Assembly (NCBI GenBank): GCA_902573725.1
Contig: CACGLE010000007.1
Location: 1 to 47,298 of the forward strand
Direction: 5' to 3'
Source: an uncultured SAR116 cluster alpha proteobacterium
GTDB taxonomy: Bacteria > Pseudomonadota > Alphaproteobacteria > Puniceispirillales > Puniceispirillaceae
Length of the DNA: 47,298 nt
Shown here: positions 35,759 through 45,180 of the stretch, in pieces
How the letters are laid out: each line of letters opens with the position of its first letter
Numbering within the stretch: position 1 is the stretch's first letter
Translations under genes and position numbers: made by a program
Notes under the pieces: generated by a model
What the model was told of the DNA's origin: nothing
The model's input: the letters and a program-made list of their open reading frames with translations, nothing else
The model's database searches: none

Positions 35759-37034
35759 ATATTGGACTTTGATTGTTTCAATAATTATTTTGATTTTTGC
35801 ATCAGGGTTTTTTTCGAGCTCTGAAACTGGTCTCACAGCTGCTTCTGATGCAAAAATGCGTCAACTTGCTAATAACGGAAATAGAAATGCGTCGTTAGTA
35901 GAAAAACTTAAAAATGACAAAGACTCCCTTATAAGTGCAATACTTATAGGAAACAATGCTGTAAATGTATTAGCATCGGCACTCGCGACTTCAGCGGCGA
36001 TAGCATTTTTTGACGACTCAGGTGTTTTCATAGCAACTTTAGTGATGACGATTCTAATCACTATTTTTGCTGAGGTATTACCTAAAACTTACGCTATTAA
36101 AAATGCAAATCAATTCGCTTTAGTGGTTGCAACTCCAATTAGATTTATTGTTCTAATTTTAACTCCTCTCACAATGACAATGAGATGGATCTCTCTTATT
36201 TTTCTTGGGAGAACCTCCGAAATTTCTGAAGATAGAGAAGAAGAGCTCAGAGGTATGATTGACCTTCAAATGGGAGAAAGCACTTCAGAGCTAAAAGAAA
36301 CAAAAGCGATGTTATCTTCAGTTTTGGATTTATCCGAGCTGACTGTAGATGAAATAATGACACATCGTGGCTCAGTATCTATGGTAAATGTAGAAGACAA
36401 ACCAGAAGATATTGTCTCATTTGTTCTTAACTCACCTCACACTCGCTTACCTGTATACTCTGGAAAACCTGAGAATATAATAGGTGTTTTACATGTAAAA
36501 GACCTATTAAGAGCTCTGCAAAACTCTAACAACAAAAACAAGAAAAAGTTCGACGTAGCCAAAATAGCTAGTCCCACTTACTTCGTTCCAGAAACAACAT
36601 TGCTTGCTAATCAGCTTCAAGCATTTAGAACAAGGAGGGAGCATTTTGCAATCGTAGTAGATGAATATGGTGATTTTAGAGGCATTGTGACACTAGAGGA
36701 TATCATTGAAGAAATTGTAGGTGACATTGATGATGAACATGATGTAGAACTAGCGGGTTGCACCGCGCAAGCTGATGGTTCATATGTGGTTGATGGAAAT
36801 GTAACTATTCGAGATCTAAACAGGATACTAGATATTAATCTGCCTGATAGTGATGCATCCACAATAGCTGGGTTATTGTTATATGAAACCAGAACTATTC
36901 CTCTCCCAGGAGGAGAATTTAATATTCATGGAATACGCTTTCGCGTTATTCATAGACAAAATAACCAAATTACAAGTCTTAGAATATGGACGAAACAAAA
37001 ACACGTTGGCCAAAAAAAATCATTTTCTATGTAA
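35751..37034 (+). CDS. HlyC/CorC (CNNM) family membrane protein with CBS domains
   Basis: This 427-aa protein has an N-terminal DUF21 domain of about four membrane helices (residues 5-150, with GFFSSSETGLTAASDAKM). A CBS pair follows (about 205-325, including TRLPVYSGKPENIIGVLHVK and FAIVVDEYGDFRGIVTLED), then a CorC_HlyC domain (about 340-420, GSYVVDGNVTIRDLNRIL). Relatives bind Mg-ATP and take part in magnesium efflux or balance. The ATG at 35751 has GGGAG six bases upstream and lies within the last codons of aroB; an earlier in-frame start at 35676 would overlap aroB by 83 bases and is unlikely. Confidence 0.93.
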   Translation: MFEYWTLIVSIIILIFASGFFSSSETGLTAASDAKMRQLANNGNRNASLVEKLKNDKDSLISAILIGNNAVNVLASALATSAAIAFFDDSGVFIATLVMTILITIFAEVLPKTYAIKNANQFALVVATPIRFIVLILTPLTMTMRWISLIFLGRTSEISEDREEELRGMIDLQMGESTSELKETKAMLSSVLDLSELTVDEIMTHRGSVSMVNVEDKPEDIVSFVLNSPHTRLPVYSGKPENIIGVLHVKDLLRALQNSNNKNKKKFDVAKIASPTYFVPETTLLANQLQAFRTRREHFAIVVDEYGDFRGIVTLEDIIEEIVGDIDDEHDVELAGCTAQADGSYVVDGNVTIRDLNRILDINLPDSDASTIAGLLLYETRTIPLPGGEFNIHGIRFRVIHRQNNQITSLRIWTKQKHVGQKKSFSM

Positions 37035-37081
37035 TCCGATTAGAAAATTCTTCATAACTACTAAAAAAATTGAGGTTTAAG

Positions 37082-37615
37082 ATGAATCTGCAGAACCCAA
37101 GAGATCGTAAACTCGTCCACAATAGAAATATTCACTGTATGGGTTATATAAGAAAAGATGGAGATTTTGATATCGAAGCTGTGCTTACTGACAGTAAAAC
37201 CTATGATTTCCCGTCTGACACACATGGCATGGTCAAAAAAGATACGCCCTATCATCACATGAAAGTGAGAATAACGGTTGATTCAAATTTAAGAGTCAAG
37301 GATGCTCATGCGATAACAATTTCGGGACCTTATCAAATTTGTCCAAAAGGAGCAGAAAACTTTAAAAACTTGATTGGAATAAAGATAGGCCCCGGTTGGA
37401 AGCGACGCGTTCAAGAAAGGATTGGGGGACCTTCCGGATGCACACATATCACTGAATTAACCGGGCCTATTGCAACCACAGCCTATCAGACTATCGGAGG
37501 CGAAATATCTCGTCAAAGAAGGAGGGGAATAGAAGCAAATAATTTACCAGAAATTAATCAAGAAAATAATCTAAAAAATAGCTGTATAGCCTATTCAGAG
37601 GCTAACAATAAATAA
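37082..37615 (+). CDS. DUF2889 family protein
   Basis: This 177-aa protein has YIRKDGDFDIEAVLTDSKTY, HHMKVRITVDSNLRVKDAHA and GCTHITELTGPIATTAYQT, which I recognise as DUF2889. The GAGG six bases before ATG 37082 fixes the start; the TTG at 37070 is less likely. Proteins of this group have no settled function. It lies 47 bases after the CorC gene on the same strand and is convergent with bolA. Confidence 0.8.
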   Translation: MNLQNPRDRKLVHNRNIHCMGYIRKDGDFDIEAVLTDSKTYDFPSDTHGMVKKDTPYHHMKVRITVDSNLRVKDAHAITISGPYQICPKGAENFKNLIGIKIGPGWKRRVQERIGGPSGCTHITELTGPIATTAYQTIGGEISRQRRRGIEANNLPEINQENNLKNSCIAYSEANNK

Positions 37616-37627
37616 AATTGTGCTGAT

Positions 37628-37888
37628 TTAAATTGATTTAACATTCAAAGCTACAGCATGTACTGAAGTATCTAATAAGGGCTTTAATACCCCATAGATC
37701 AATCGATGAGATTGTACTCTGGTTTTTTCGGAAAATGCCTTAGCTTCTATATCAACTTCAAAATGACTTTCACCCCCCTCTTTTGCACCTGCATGACCAT
37801 AATGAGCCGCACTCACATCTCGCACTTCTAAAAAATTTGGAGAAAATGCATCAGTTAATAAATTCTCTATTAGGCTTCTAGTTGACAT
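37628..37888 (-). CDS. bolA: BolA family protein
   Basis: This 86-aa protein of the BolA/IbaG type has NFLEVRDVSAAHYGHAG, SHFEVDIEAKAF and TRVQSHRLIYGVLKPLL. BolA proteins pair with monothiol glutaredoxins in Fe-S cluster handling and stress response; the conserved His in the QSHRLIY block is present. It is divergent from the J-domain gene (115-base gap), a conserved alphaproteobacterial arrangement with cobS and cobT following. Confidence 0.9.
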   Translation of the reverse strand: MSTRSLIENLLTDAFSPNFLEVRDVSAAHYGHAGAKEGGESHFEVDIEAKAFSEKTRVQSHRLIYGVLKPLLDTSVHAVALNVKSI

Positions 37889-38003
37889 CTTCTTTACTCT
37901 TTCATTGCAACTTGTAATTTATTTAAATAATTAAATTAAGATTTAATCTGTAAATTTAATCTATCACCTTGTCTTAATAAACTTATAACCTTAGTTTACA
38001 AAT

Positions 38004-38597
38004 ATGACGAAAGCAAAGATACCAGAAATAAGAGGACTCAAAGAGGAACCCTCGCAAACCAAAAAATGTGAAGCGGAAGATTGTTTAGAAGATGGCATTT
38101 ATCCCGCACCACGTAACCGTGACGATTTACGTTCCTATGTCTGGTTCTGTCTTCAGCATGTGCGCGAATATAATAAAGGTTGGAATTACTTTGATGGTTT
38201 AAATGGAGATGCACTTGAAGCAGAAATAAGACGCGCAACTACCTGGGAGCGGCCAAGTTGGAGATTCGGAACTGGCGGAACGGATTCCTATTTTAAGAAT
38301 TCCAGTAATTTCACTTCAGGGGATATATTTGGTTTTTTTCCAAATAATAATAAAGGAAAAAAAACTAAAGGTCAGCAAACAATGCCCCCTGACGAAAGAT
38401 GGGCTTGGGAAATTTTTGACATGGAACCCTGTTCTGAACAAAAAAAAATAAAACAGCACTATAAAAAATTGGCAAAGTTAAATCACCCAGACAAGAATCA
38501 GGGGGACACAGGAGCTGAAGAACGATTAAAAGATATTAATATTGCCTATAGCATATTAAAACAATTATATCCCGAAGCTACTTCAAAATTGAAATAA
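38004..38597 (+). CDS. J-domain protein (C-terminal DnaJ domain)
   Basis: This 197-aa protein carries a J domain at its C-terminus (about 130-190): the HPD motif is in LAKLNHPDKNQGD, followed by LKDINIAYSILKQLYPEA. The N-terminal 120 residues contain CEAEDCLEDGIYPAPRNRDD and WFCLQHVREYNKGWNYFDG; three cysteines and the His in that region could bind a metal. It should stimulate DnaK on a specific client. The family is typically encoded between bolA and cobS in alphaproteobacteria. Gene-specific function is unknown. Confidence 0.9.
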   Translation: MTKAKIPEIRGLKEEPSQTKKCEAEDCLEDGIYPAPRNRDDLRSYVWFCLQHVREYNKGWNYFDGLNGDALEAEIRRATTWERPSWRFGTGGTDSYFKNSSNFTSGDIFGFFPNNNKGKKTKGQQTMPPDERWAWEIFDMEPCSEQKKIKQHYKKLAKLNHPDKNQGDTGAEERLKDINIAYSILKQLYPEATSKLK

Positions 38598-38627
38598 GTA
38601 ATAAAAAATTTTTGGGTGGATTTTATC

Positions 38628-38640
38628 ATTGATTATCAAT
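38628..38640. promoter_or_regulatory. Palindrome ahead of cobS
   Basis: ATTGATTATCAAT has six-base arms about one central base. It lies 80 bases before the cobS start and directly ahead of a TTGACA at 38644-38649, so it could be an operator overlapping a promoter. The matching -10 box is poor, and no cobalamin riboswitch is seen. Confidence 0.3.
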
Positions 38641-38720
38641 AAATTGACACAGATTTATAACATTTAATAGTACTGTATAAAACTTAAGCCCATCTTCAAT
38701 AATTAGAAAGGTGAACTCTT

Positions 38721-39725
38721 TTGTCTGAAATTATCAATAACGGCATTGACGCACATTCGATACCAACTCCTGATACCAATTATAATGTAAGGGAAACATT
38801 TGGATTAGACTTGGATATGGAAGTCCCTGGTTTTTCTGATATTTCTGAATATGTTCCTACATTGGACCCAGATTATCAGTTTAACCATGATACTACTCTT
38901 GCAATCTTAGCTGGGTTTGCATTCAACCGGCGTGTAATGATTCAAGGGTACCATGGAACGGGTAAATCAACTCATATTGAACAGGTAGCAGCCAAGTTAA
39001 ATTGGCCTTGCCTGCGGATTAATTTAGATAGCCATATAAGCCGAATTGATCTCATAGGTAAGGATGCTATTGTTTTAAAAAACGGTAAACAAGTAACAGA
39101 ATTCAAGGAAGGTTTATTGCCGTGGGCATTAAGAAATCCGGTTGCTTTAGTATTCGACGAATATGATGCGGGAAGAGCTGATGTAATGTTCGTTATACAA
39201 CGTGTTTTAGAGGTGGATGGAAAATTAACGTTACTTGATACTAATAAAGTCATTCACCCAAATGCTAGTTTTAGATTATTTGCGACTGCAAATACAGTTG
39301 GTCTCGGTGATACAACAGGTCTATATCACGGCACTCAGCAAATAAACCAAGGCCAGATGGATAGATGGTCGATAGTGGCTACCCTAAATTATTTACCGCA
39401 TTCTGATGAAGTAGATATAATTGTCGCAAAACAAAAAAGTTACGATACAAAGCAGGGTAAAGAGCAGGTCTCACAAATGGTTCGTTTAGCTGACCTAACC
39501 AGAAAGGGTTTCATGGCTGGTGACTTATCCACTGTTATGTCACCTAGAACAGTTCTCACTTGGTCTGAAAATGCTCGTATTTTTAATGACATAACTCTCG
39601 CTTTCAGATTAAGCTTTTTAAATAAATGTGATGAAGTAGAGCGACCAATTATAGCAGAATATTATCAGCGAGTATTTGGTGTCGACCTACCTGAGTCATC
39701 CAGCTTCTCAACCATATCTTCTTGA
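38721..39725 (+). CDS. cobS: Cobaltochelatase subunit CobS
   Basis: This 334-aa AAA+ ATPase is the motor subunit of aerobic cobaltochelatase (with CobN and CobT), which inserts cobalt into hydrogenobyrinate a,c-diamide. Walker A is [13 protein letters not shown], Walker B is [14 protein letters not shown], and [19 protein letters not shown] is typical of CobS/MoxR. The start is a TTG with AAGGTGA seven bases upstream. Its TGA overlaps the cobT start. CobS-CobT pairs also occur in genomes without full B12 synthesis, so the metal and substrate are not certain from this window. Confidence 0.94.
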   Translation: MSEIINNGIDAHSIPTPDTNYNVRETFGLDLDMEVPGFSDISEYVPTLDPDYQFNHDTTLAILAGFAFNRRVMIQGYHGTGKSTHIEQVAAKLNWPCLRINLDSHISRIDLIGKDAIVLKNGKQVTEFKEGLLPWALRNPVALVFDEYDAGRADVMFVIQRVLEVDGKLTLLDTNKVIHPNASFRLFATANTVGLGDTTGLYHGTQQINQGQMDRWSIVATLNYLPHSDEVDIIVAKQKSYDTKQGKEQVSQMVRLADLTRKGFMAGDLSTVMSPRTVLTWSENARIFNDITLAFRLSFLNKCDEVERPIIAEYYQRVFGVDLPESSSFSTISS

Positions 39726-41617
39726 ATCAGAAACGGTCTGTCATAGTGAGCAAACCTGTAGATGAAATATTTTTGAAAGCAAATGCAGCAAGCTTGCGAG
39801 CGTTAGCAGGTGGTACCCAACATGAAGTTAGATATGTTGGTCAGGATAGCCTTATATCCAACGATACCGTAAGACTGCCAACGCCGCCATCAGAGCGTTC
39901 TACTAACTCGGAAAACCAGCTACGAGGGGCCAGTGATGCTGCTGGTTTATGGCTTGCACATCACAATAAGAAAACCCATCAAAGAGTTAGTCCAAAATCA
40001 TCTGCTGCCAAAATAATATTTGAAGCTGCAGAAAAAGCTAGAGTTGAAGCTATCGGAGCCAATAATATGGCAGGTGTCCGGAAAAATCTGACTGAACGCC
40101 TTGAATCACATTACACACTACACCCTTTAGGTGTTCCCTCACCAGAGGCATCTGACCAAATAGAAAACGGCTTATCAGAAGCTGTACGACTGATTATCCG
40201 AGAAAAATTAACCGGTGAAGCTCCACCTTCCGCGGCTGGCATGGCAATGGATTTGTGGAGGCCGTTCATCGAGTCTAAAGCTGGAAATTTATTGGAAAAG
40301 ATGAAGACAGCTACTCAAAATCAAATTGTATTTGCAGATTTCGCCAAACAATTAATCGGTGCATTACAAAGTGACCTTGGAGAAAATTCTGAGGGTGGAG
40401 ACGAAGGCGAAGGGGATGATGATGGGAGTAATCAACAAACTGAAGATGAACAGGAGAGCGAACAGGAAGCTCATTCTGCATCGGGAGAGGAGGAGTCAGA
40501 TGGAGATGACTCACAATCTATAGAAACGGAAGGTGATGCCGCAGCGATGGCTTCTGATGATGGATTAGACGATGAAGCAGATCAGGAGATGGATGGACAT
40601 GCAGAGGGAGATTCGCCAGGGGGAGACCCTAGAGATTATAAATCAGTTGATAACATCCGAAACCATGAGTATAGAGTGTTTACAGATAAGTTTGACGAAG
40701 TAATAGAGGCTTCGGAGTTATGTGACTCTGAGGAGCTTGATAGGCTAAGAGGGCTTCTTGATAGGCATCTTGAAAGCCTAACTAGTGTAATTGCGAAATT
40801 AGCCAACAGACTGCAACGTAAACTAATGGCTTACCAAAATCGATCTTGGGATTTTGACCTTGAGGAAGGTGTGTTAGACGCGGGTAAACTACATCGTGTA
40901 GTGACTCAGCCCCTATCTGCGTTATCATTCAAACAAGAGCAAGACACTAAATTTAGGGATACAATTGTTACCTTACTATTGGATAATTCTGGTTCTATGC
41001 GTGGTCGACCTATTACAATTGCCGCCGTCACCGCAGATATTCTTGCCCGCACTTTAGAAAGGTGTGGTGTAAAAGTTGAAATCCTTGGCTTTACAACAAA
41101 AGCATGGAAAGGCGGACAGGCAAGAGAAGAGTGGCAAATTGAAGGAAAGCCAGATAAGCCTGGAAGATTAAATGACTTACGACATATCATTTATAAAGCA
41201 GGTGATATTCCCTATCGCCGAGCAAGACGTTCATTAGGATTAATGCTTCGTGAAGGTATTCTTAAAGAAAACATAGATGGGGAAGCCTTAATGTGGGCTC
41301 ACAACAGGTTACTTGCTCGTCATGAAGATAGACAAATATTGATGGTTATCTCAGATGGCGCTCCTGTAGATGACTCCACACTTTCTGCAAATAGTGGAAA
41401 TTACCTTGAAAAACATTTACGACAGGTTATCTCACTAATACAAGAACGTTCACCTGTCGAATTACTGGCAATTGGTATTGGCCATGATGTTACCCGTTAC
41501 TATGAACGAGCTGTGACCATAACCGATGCAGAGCAATTGGGTGGTGTCGTAATGTCTCAGCTCGCAGATTTATTTGATGAAAACACTAAATCGCCACGAA
41601 GGATTTTTGCTGGTTGA
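39722..41617 (+). CDS. cobT: Cobaltochelatase subunit CobT
   Basis: This 631-aa protein forms the second ring of the CobST complex. An N-terminal helical domain is followed by a strongly acidic Asp/Glu/Ser-rich linker (about 222-300). The C-terminal von Willebrand A domain begins around 415 with the MIDAS motif [14 protein letters not shown] and contains [13 protein letters not shown] and [12 protein letters not shown]. The TTG start used overlaps the cobS stop by four bases; a GTG eight codons later (39746) is an alternative. No cobN is in the window. Confidence 0.93.
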   Translation: MNQKRSVIVSKPVDEIFLKANAASLRALAGGTQHEVRYVGQDSLISNDTVRLPTPPSERSTNSENQLRGASDAAGLWLAHHNKKTHQRVSPKSSAAKIIFEAAEKARVEAIGANNMAGVRKNLTERLESHYTLHPLGVPSPEASDQIENGLSEAVRLIIREKLTGEAPPSAAGMAMDLWRPFIESKAGNLLEKMKTATQNQIVFADFAKQLIGALQSDLGENSEGGDEGEGDDDGSNQQTEDEQESEQEAHSASGEEESDGDDSQSIETEGDAAAMASDDGLDDEADQEMDGHAEGDSPGGDPRDYKSVDNIRNHEYRVFTDKFDEVIEASELCDSEELDRLRGLLDRHLESLTSVIAKLANRLQRKLMAYQNRSWDFDLEEGVLDAGKLHRVVTQPLSALSFKQEQDTKFRDTIVTLLLDNSGSMRGRPITIAAVTADILARTLERCGVKVEILGFTTKAWKGGQAREEWQIEGKPDKPGRLNDLRHIIYKAGDIPYRRARRSLGLMLREGILKENIDGEALMWAHNRLLARHEDRQILMVISDGAPVDDSTLSANSGNYLEKHLRQVISLIQERSPVELLAIGIGHDVTRYYERAVTITDAEQLGGVVMSQLADLFDENTKSPRRIFAG

Positions 41618-41655
41618 AATAATCACAAAAAACGATTGAGAGAATGTTAAGAAAT

Positions 41656-41940
41656 TTAACTCTTTTGAGCGGCAATAATTTCTGACTTCAATGCACGCGC
41701 TTCATCTGCCAATTCACTATTCCTAGCCTGAATAAGATAAGGGTCTATACCGCCGTGTTTTTCAACAGAACGAATAGCACTGGTTGATACCCGCAATTTT
41801 ACAGAGCGACCAAGGATCTCCGATTGCATAGTTGTTACCTGTAAATTTGGCAGAAACTTTCTACGCGTTCGATTGTTAGCGTGACTAACATTATTACCAC
41901 TCATAACGGTTTTACCTGTAATCTGACAACGTTTAGACAT
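41656..41940 (-). CDS. rpmB: 50S ribosomal protein L28
   Basis: This 94-aa ribosomal protein begins MSKRCQITGKTVMSGNNVSH and shows NNRTRRKFLPNLQ and VSTSAIRSVEKHGGIDPYL. The ATG at 41940 has AAGGGA six bases upstream. The frame is open 57 bases further up, but that extension is not part of the family. It is convergent with cobT. The 276-base AT-rich gap upstream, back to pyrD, should carry its promoter. Confidence 0.96.
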   Translation of the reverse strand: MSKRCQITGKTVMSGNNVSHANNRTRRKFLPNLQVTTMQSEILGRSVKLRVSTSAIRSVEKHGGIDPYLIQARNSELADEARALKSEIIAAQKS

Positions 41941-42216
41941 CGAAAATCCCTTAAAAAAAATTTTATTTATATCTTTAAATTGAAGCGTATAAAGCAATAT
42001 AGCTAATAGGTCAACTCTTCTAGATTAATACAGCTTTTAAGTTTTTTTATGTTGTAATTTGAAAATTTGTTTGGAAACGCCATAAAAATCAATAAGGATA
42101 ATCTTTTTTTTCTCTGTTATGTTTTTCACGAATTCAAGTCAGTAACTATCTTTGCCGATAAATAAAATCATCTAGATACTTTATTCCATTATTATAAAAA
42201 TATTTAATTCAAAATC

Positions 42217-43329
42217 TTAATAGTAAGGTTTGTTTAGATGTGCTTTTATAGAGTGTTCGGCATGTCTTTGAGCTTTGGAAAAAGAATTAAAACTACCGCA
42301 AACCTCCTTTAAATTATTTATCCCTTCGCCAACACATAATTTGGCAAGGCCAATATTAATTTGGTTCGCTATATGAGGCCCTTTTAGAGCAAGTGAGGAA
42401 TATAATTGTAAGATATCAGCACCAAGTAATATTTTAGTATATGCATCCTTTATCGAGGAAATACCCCCCACTCCAATAAACGAAATATGTCCTTCGGCAA
42501 AAATATACGCCTCTGATAGTTTTTCGCTGGATAGCCTAAATAAAGGTACCCCAGACAACCCCCCCGTCTGTTTTATATTTTTTCTATTTTTTAAATTATT
42601 CCTTGAAAGTGTTGTATTACTGATAATTACACCAGCAATTCCCTCATTGATCATTACTTCAATAGCAGAAAATAAATCTGATTTATTTAGATCAGGGTCT
42701 AACTTTATGAAAATAGGTTTTACCAAATTTGCTTCTACCAATGCCAGTTTTACACTCTTGATTATTTGCTTTAAAAATGAAGCTTTTTGCAAATCTCTGA
42801 GCCCGAAAGTGTTAGGTGAACTGATATTTATCGTTAAATAATCTGCTAATTCAGCAAGCCCCAAGCAAGCGGAAAAATAATCTTCTACTTTATTTTCTGT
42901 TATATTATTCGCACCTATATTCACACCAATTAATTGTTCTGTTTTATTGCATTTACGCCATTTGGATAAACGCGCCGCTACGGCCTCCATCCCATCACTA
43001 TTAAAACCATATCTATTAATAAAAGCACCATCTTCAGGTAGTCTGAAAACTCTTGGTTTAGGATTACCGGGCTGCGGCAACGGGGTTACAGTTCCTATTT
43101 CCACACTTCCAAAACCGAGCGCAAAACATCCAGAAATAGCCTCTCCATTCTTATCAAAGCCTGCTGCTAATCCGATTGGATTAGGAAATCGAAGACCGCC
43201 TATTTCAGTTGGTATTTGAATAGGCGAATATCTTGGGTAAATTCCTTTTGACAAAGCAGCAACCGTTACTTTATGTGATGCCTCGCCTGGAAGGGCCTTT
43301 AAAACATTTGCTAGCATTTGCCAGATCAT
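42217..43329 (-). CDS. pyrD: Dihydroorotate dehydrogenase (quinone), class 2
   Basis: This 370-aa flavoenzyme oxidises dihydroorotate to orotate, passing electrons to the quinone pool. The N-terminal amphipathic part (MIWQMLANVLKALPGEASHK) is the membrane-binding class-2 extension. NPIGLAAGFDKNGEAISG, the catalytic serine in TINISSPNTFGLRDLQ and GGLSGVPLF are seen. A C-terminal tail of about 35 residues (QRHAEHSIKAHLNKPYY) is basic. It starts two bases after the lysyl-tRNA synthetase stop, so the two are co-transcribed. Confidence 0.96.
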   Translation of the reverse strand: MIWQMLANVLKALPGEASHKVTVAALSKGIYPRYSPIQIPTEIGGLRFPNPIGLAAGFDKNGEAISGCFALGFGSVEIGTVTPLPQPGNPKPRVFRLPEDGAFINRYGFNSDGMEAVAARLSKWRKCNKTEQLIGVNIGANNITENKVEDYFSACLGLAELADYLTINISSPNTFGLRDLQKASFLKQIIKSVKLALVEANLVKPIFIKLDPDLNKSDLFSAIEVMINEGIAGVIISNTTLSRNNLKNRKNIKQTGGLSGVPLFRLSSEKLSEAYIFAEGHISFIGVGGISSIKDAYTKILLGADILQLYSSLALKGPHIANQINIGLAKLCVGEGINNLKEVCGSFNSFSKAQRHAEHSIKAHLNKPYY

Positions 43330-43331
43330 TT

Positions 43332-44945
43332 TTAATTTTTTTGTCCCAATCTATCGTTAAGTGCATCTTCAAGTAATTTAAGACTTGGTTGCAGACCATA
43401 TAATTTGAAAAAACTGCCCATACGAGGTCCTTTTGTCTGTCCTAGGAGAATTTGATATAAGCAACTAAACCAGTCTTTTAAATTTTCAAATTTTGCCTGC
43501 TTGCCTATGGCATAAATTTGATTTTGTATTTCTTCAGCAGTTGCATCTTCTGGTAATTTAGAAAGAGCATCTTTTAGGTCTTTGAGATGAGTTTTTTCTT
43601 CGGTGTTAGCAAACCGATATAATTTATTTGGGCGCACTCTATCCTTATAAAAAGTAACTGCATATTTAATTAACTTATCAAGATGGGGATGTGTCTCGGG
43701 GGTCACACCAGGAGCATATTTTTCGACATAAGACCACATAACCTCATTATCCTCTGCTACACACACACCAGCAAGATTTAATAGCAGATTAAAACTTACC
43801 GGCAATTTTATTGCCATAGGAGTGCCCTTGTGAATATGCCATGCTGGGTTCTCAAGTAGACTTGCATCATCACATTCAGCTATTTTACCTAAATAGGTAA
43901 AATATTCATCCACCGTTTTTGGTATCACATCAAAGAACAATCTTTTTGCTCTTCTTGGCTGCGTATACATAAATAGTGATAAAGACTCAGGACTGCCATA
44001 GTTAAGCCATTCTTCAACGGAAAGTCCATTGCCTTTCGATTTAGAAATTTTTTCTCCATTCTGATCTAAAAATAGCTCATAGGAAAAACCAGCGGGGGGA
44101 ATTGATCCCAGAGTCCTCAAAATTTTTGACGACAACGCTACCGACTCTATCAAATCCTTTCCCGATATTTCATAATCCACACCCAGTGCATGCCATCGCA
44201 TTGCCCAATCAGCTTTCCACTGTAGTTTGCAGCATCCCCCAGTGACTTTGGTTACTCTTTCGCTACCTGTTAGCGGGTCAATATAACTTATCTCTCCAGC
44301 TCTTTTATCGTGCCCAGTAAGAGGTACTTGCAACACTTTTCGGGTATCTGGACAGATTGGCAAAAATGGACTGTAGGTTGCTCTTCTATCTTCTCCTAAA
44401 GTTGGTAAAATAATATTTATTATATTCTCGTAATTATCCAATACATCTAACAAAGCTCTATCGAACTTCCCAGATTGGTATAGTTCAGTAGCACTTAAAA
44501 ACTCGTATTTAAAACCAAAACTATCCAAAAATTTCTGTAATCTTGAATTATTATGTGCCCCAAACGAAGTATGTGTCCGGAAGGGATCGGGAACCTCCGT
44601 TAAGGGCATTTCAAGAAAATCAGCCAACTCTTCTTGATTTGGAACATTTTCTGGAACCTTTCGTAGTCCATCCATATCATCTGAAAAACAAATAAGGCGT
44701 GTTTTTCTGCCTGTTAGTACCTCAAATGCATGACGGATCATGCTAGTTCTGACCACTTCTCCAAATGTACCAATATGAGGCAATCCAGAAGGTCCATAAC
44801 CTGTCTCGAATATTACCTCTTTTCCCGCATTATCTGGTTTGGACTCTAGTCTTTTAATAAGATTTTTTGCTTCCACAAAAGGCCAAGCTTTTGCTTCATC
44901 TGCAAGACTGGCTAATAAGTGATTAAAATGTGGCTTATTTGACAT
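43332..44945 (-). CDS. lysS: Lysyl-tRNA synthetase, class I
   Basis: This 537-aa class I enzyme (LysK type) is unrelated to the class II LysS of E. coli. The HIGH-type motif is GPSGLPHIGTFGEVVRTS and the KMSKS-type motif is GEKISKSKGNGLS. FSDDMDGLRKVPENVP is the lysine-binding block. Class I LysRS is common in alphaproteobacteria and archaea. The C-terminal alpha-helical cage (about 370-537) binds the anticodon. It is divergent from the DinG-like helicase across 235 bases. Confidence 0.95.
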   Translation of the reverse strand: MSNKPHFNHLLASLADEAKAWPFVEAKNLIKRLESKPDNAGKEVIFETGYGPSGLPHIGTFGEVVRTSMIRHAFEVLTGRKTRLICFSDDMDGLRKVPENVPNQEELADFLEMPLTEVPDPFRTHTSFGAHNNSRLQKFLDSFGFKYEFLSATELYQSGKFDRALLDVLDNYENIINIILPTLGEDRRATYSPFLPICPDTRKVLQVPLTGHDKRAGEISYIDPLTGSERVTKVTGGCCKLQWKADWAMRWHALGVDYEISGKDLIESVALSSKILRTLGSIPPAGFSYELFLDQNGEKISKSKGNGLSVEEWLNYGSPESLSLFMYTQPRRAKRLFFDVIPKTVDEYFTYLGKIAECDDASLLENPAWHIHKGTPMAIKLPVSFNLLLNLAGVCVAEDNEVMWSYVEKYAPGVTPETHPHLDKLIKYAVTFYKDRVRPNKLYRFANTEEKTHLKDLKDALSKLPEDATAEEIQNQIYAIGKQAKFENLKDWFSCLYQILLGQTKGPRMGSFFKLYGLQPSLKLLEDALNDRLGQKN

Positions 44946-45180
44946 CCTCGAATTCCCGATAGTTGGAGATAAACATTTATGCTTTTTTGTTTTGTGTAAA
45001 CTGTAACTAAACTGTTTTCTAGTAGAAATTATTTATAAAAAAAAACCTTTTTTTAGGCATCTAAAGAACCAAAAAATTATTACCCGGAAAAAATATTATT
45101 ATAATCTTCAAAGTTACAATTTTTACCAATATAAGGGAATACACCTAGCGCGATTTAATTCCAATCCCTATGTTAGAATT

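Noticed and set aside
38598-38720. Cobalamin riboswitch upstream of cobS
   Set aside because: The gap is only 123 bases and shows no B12-box or the long conserved structure required.
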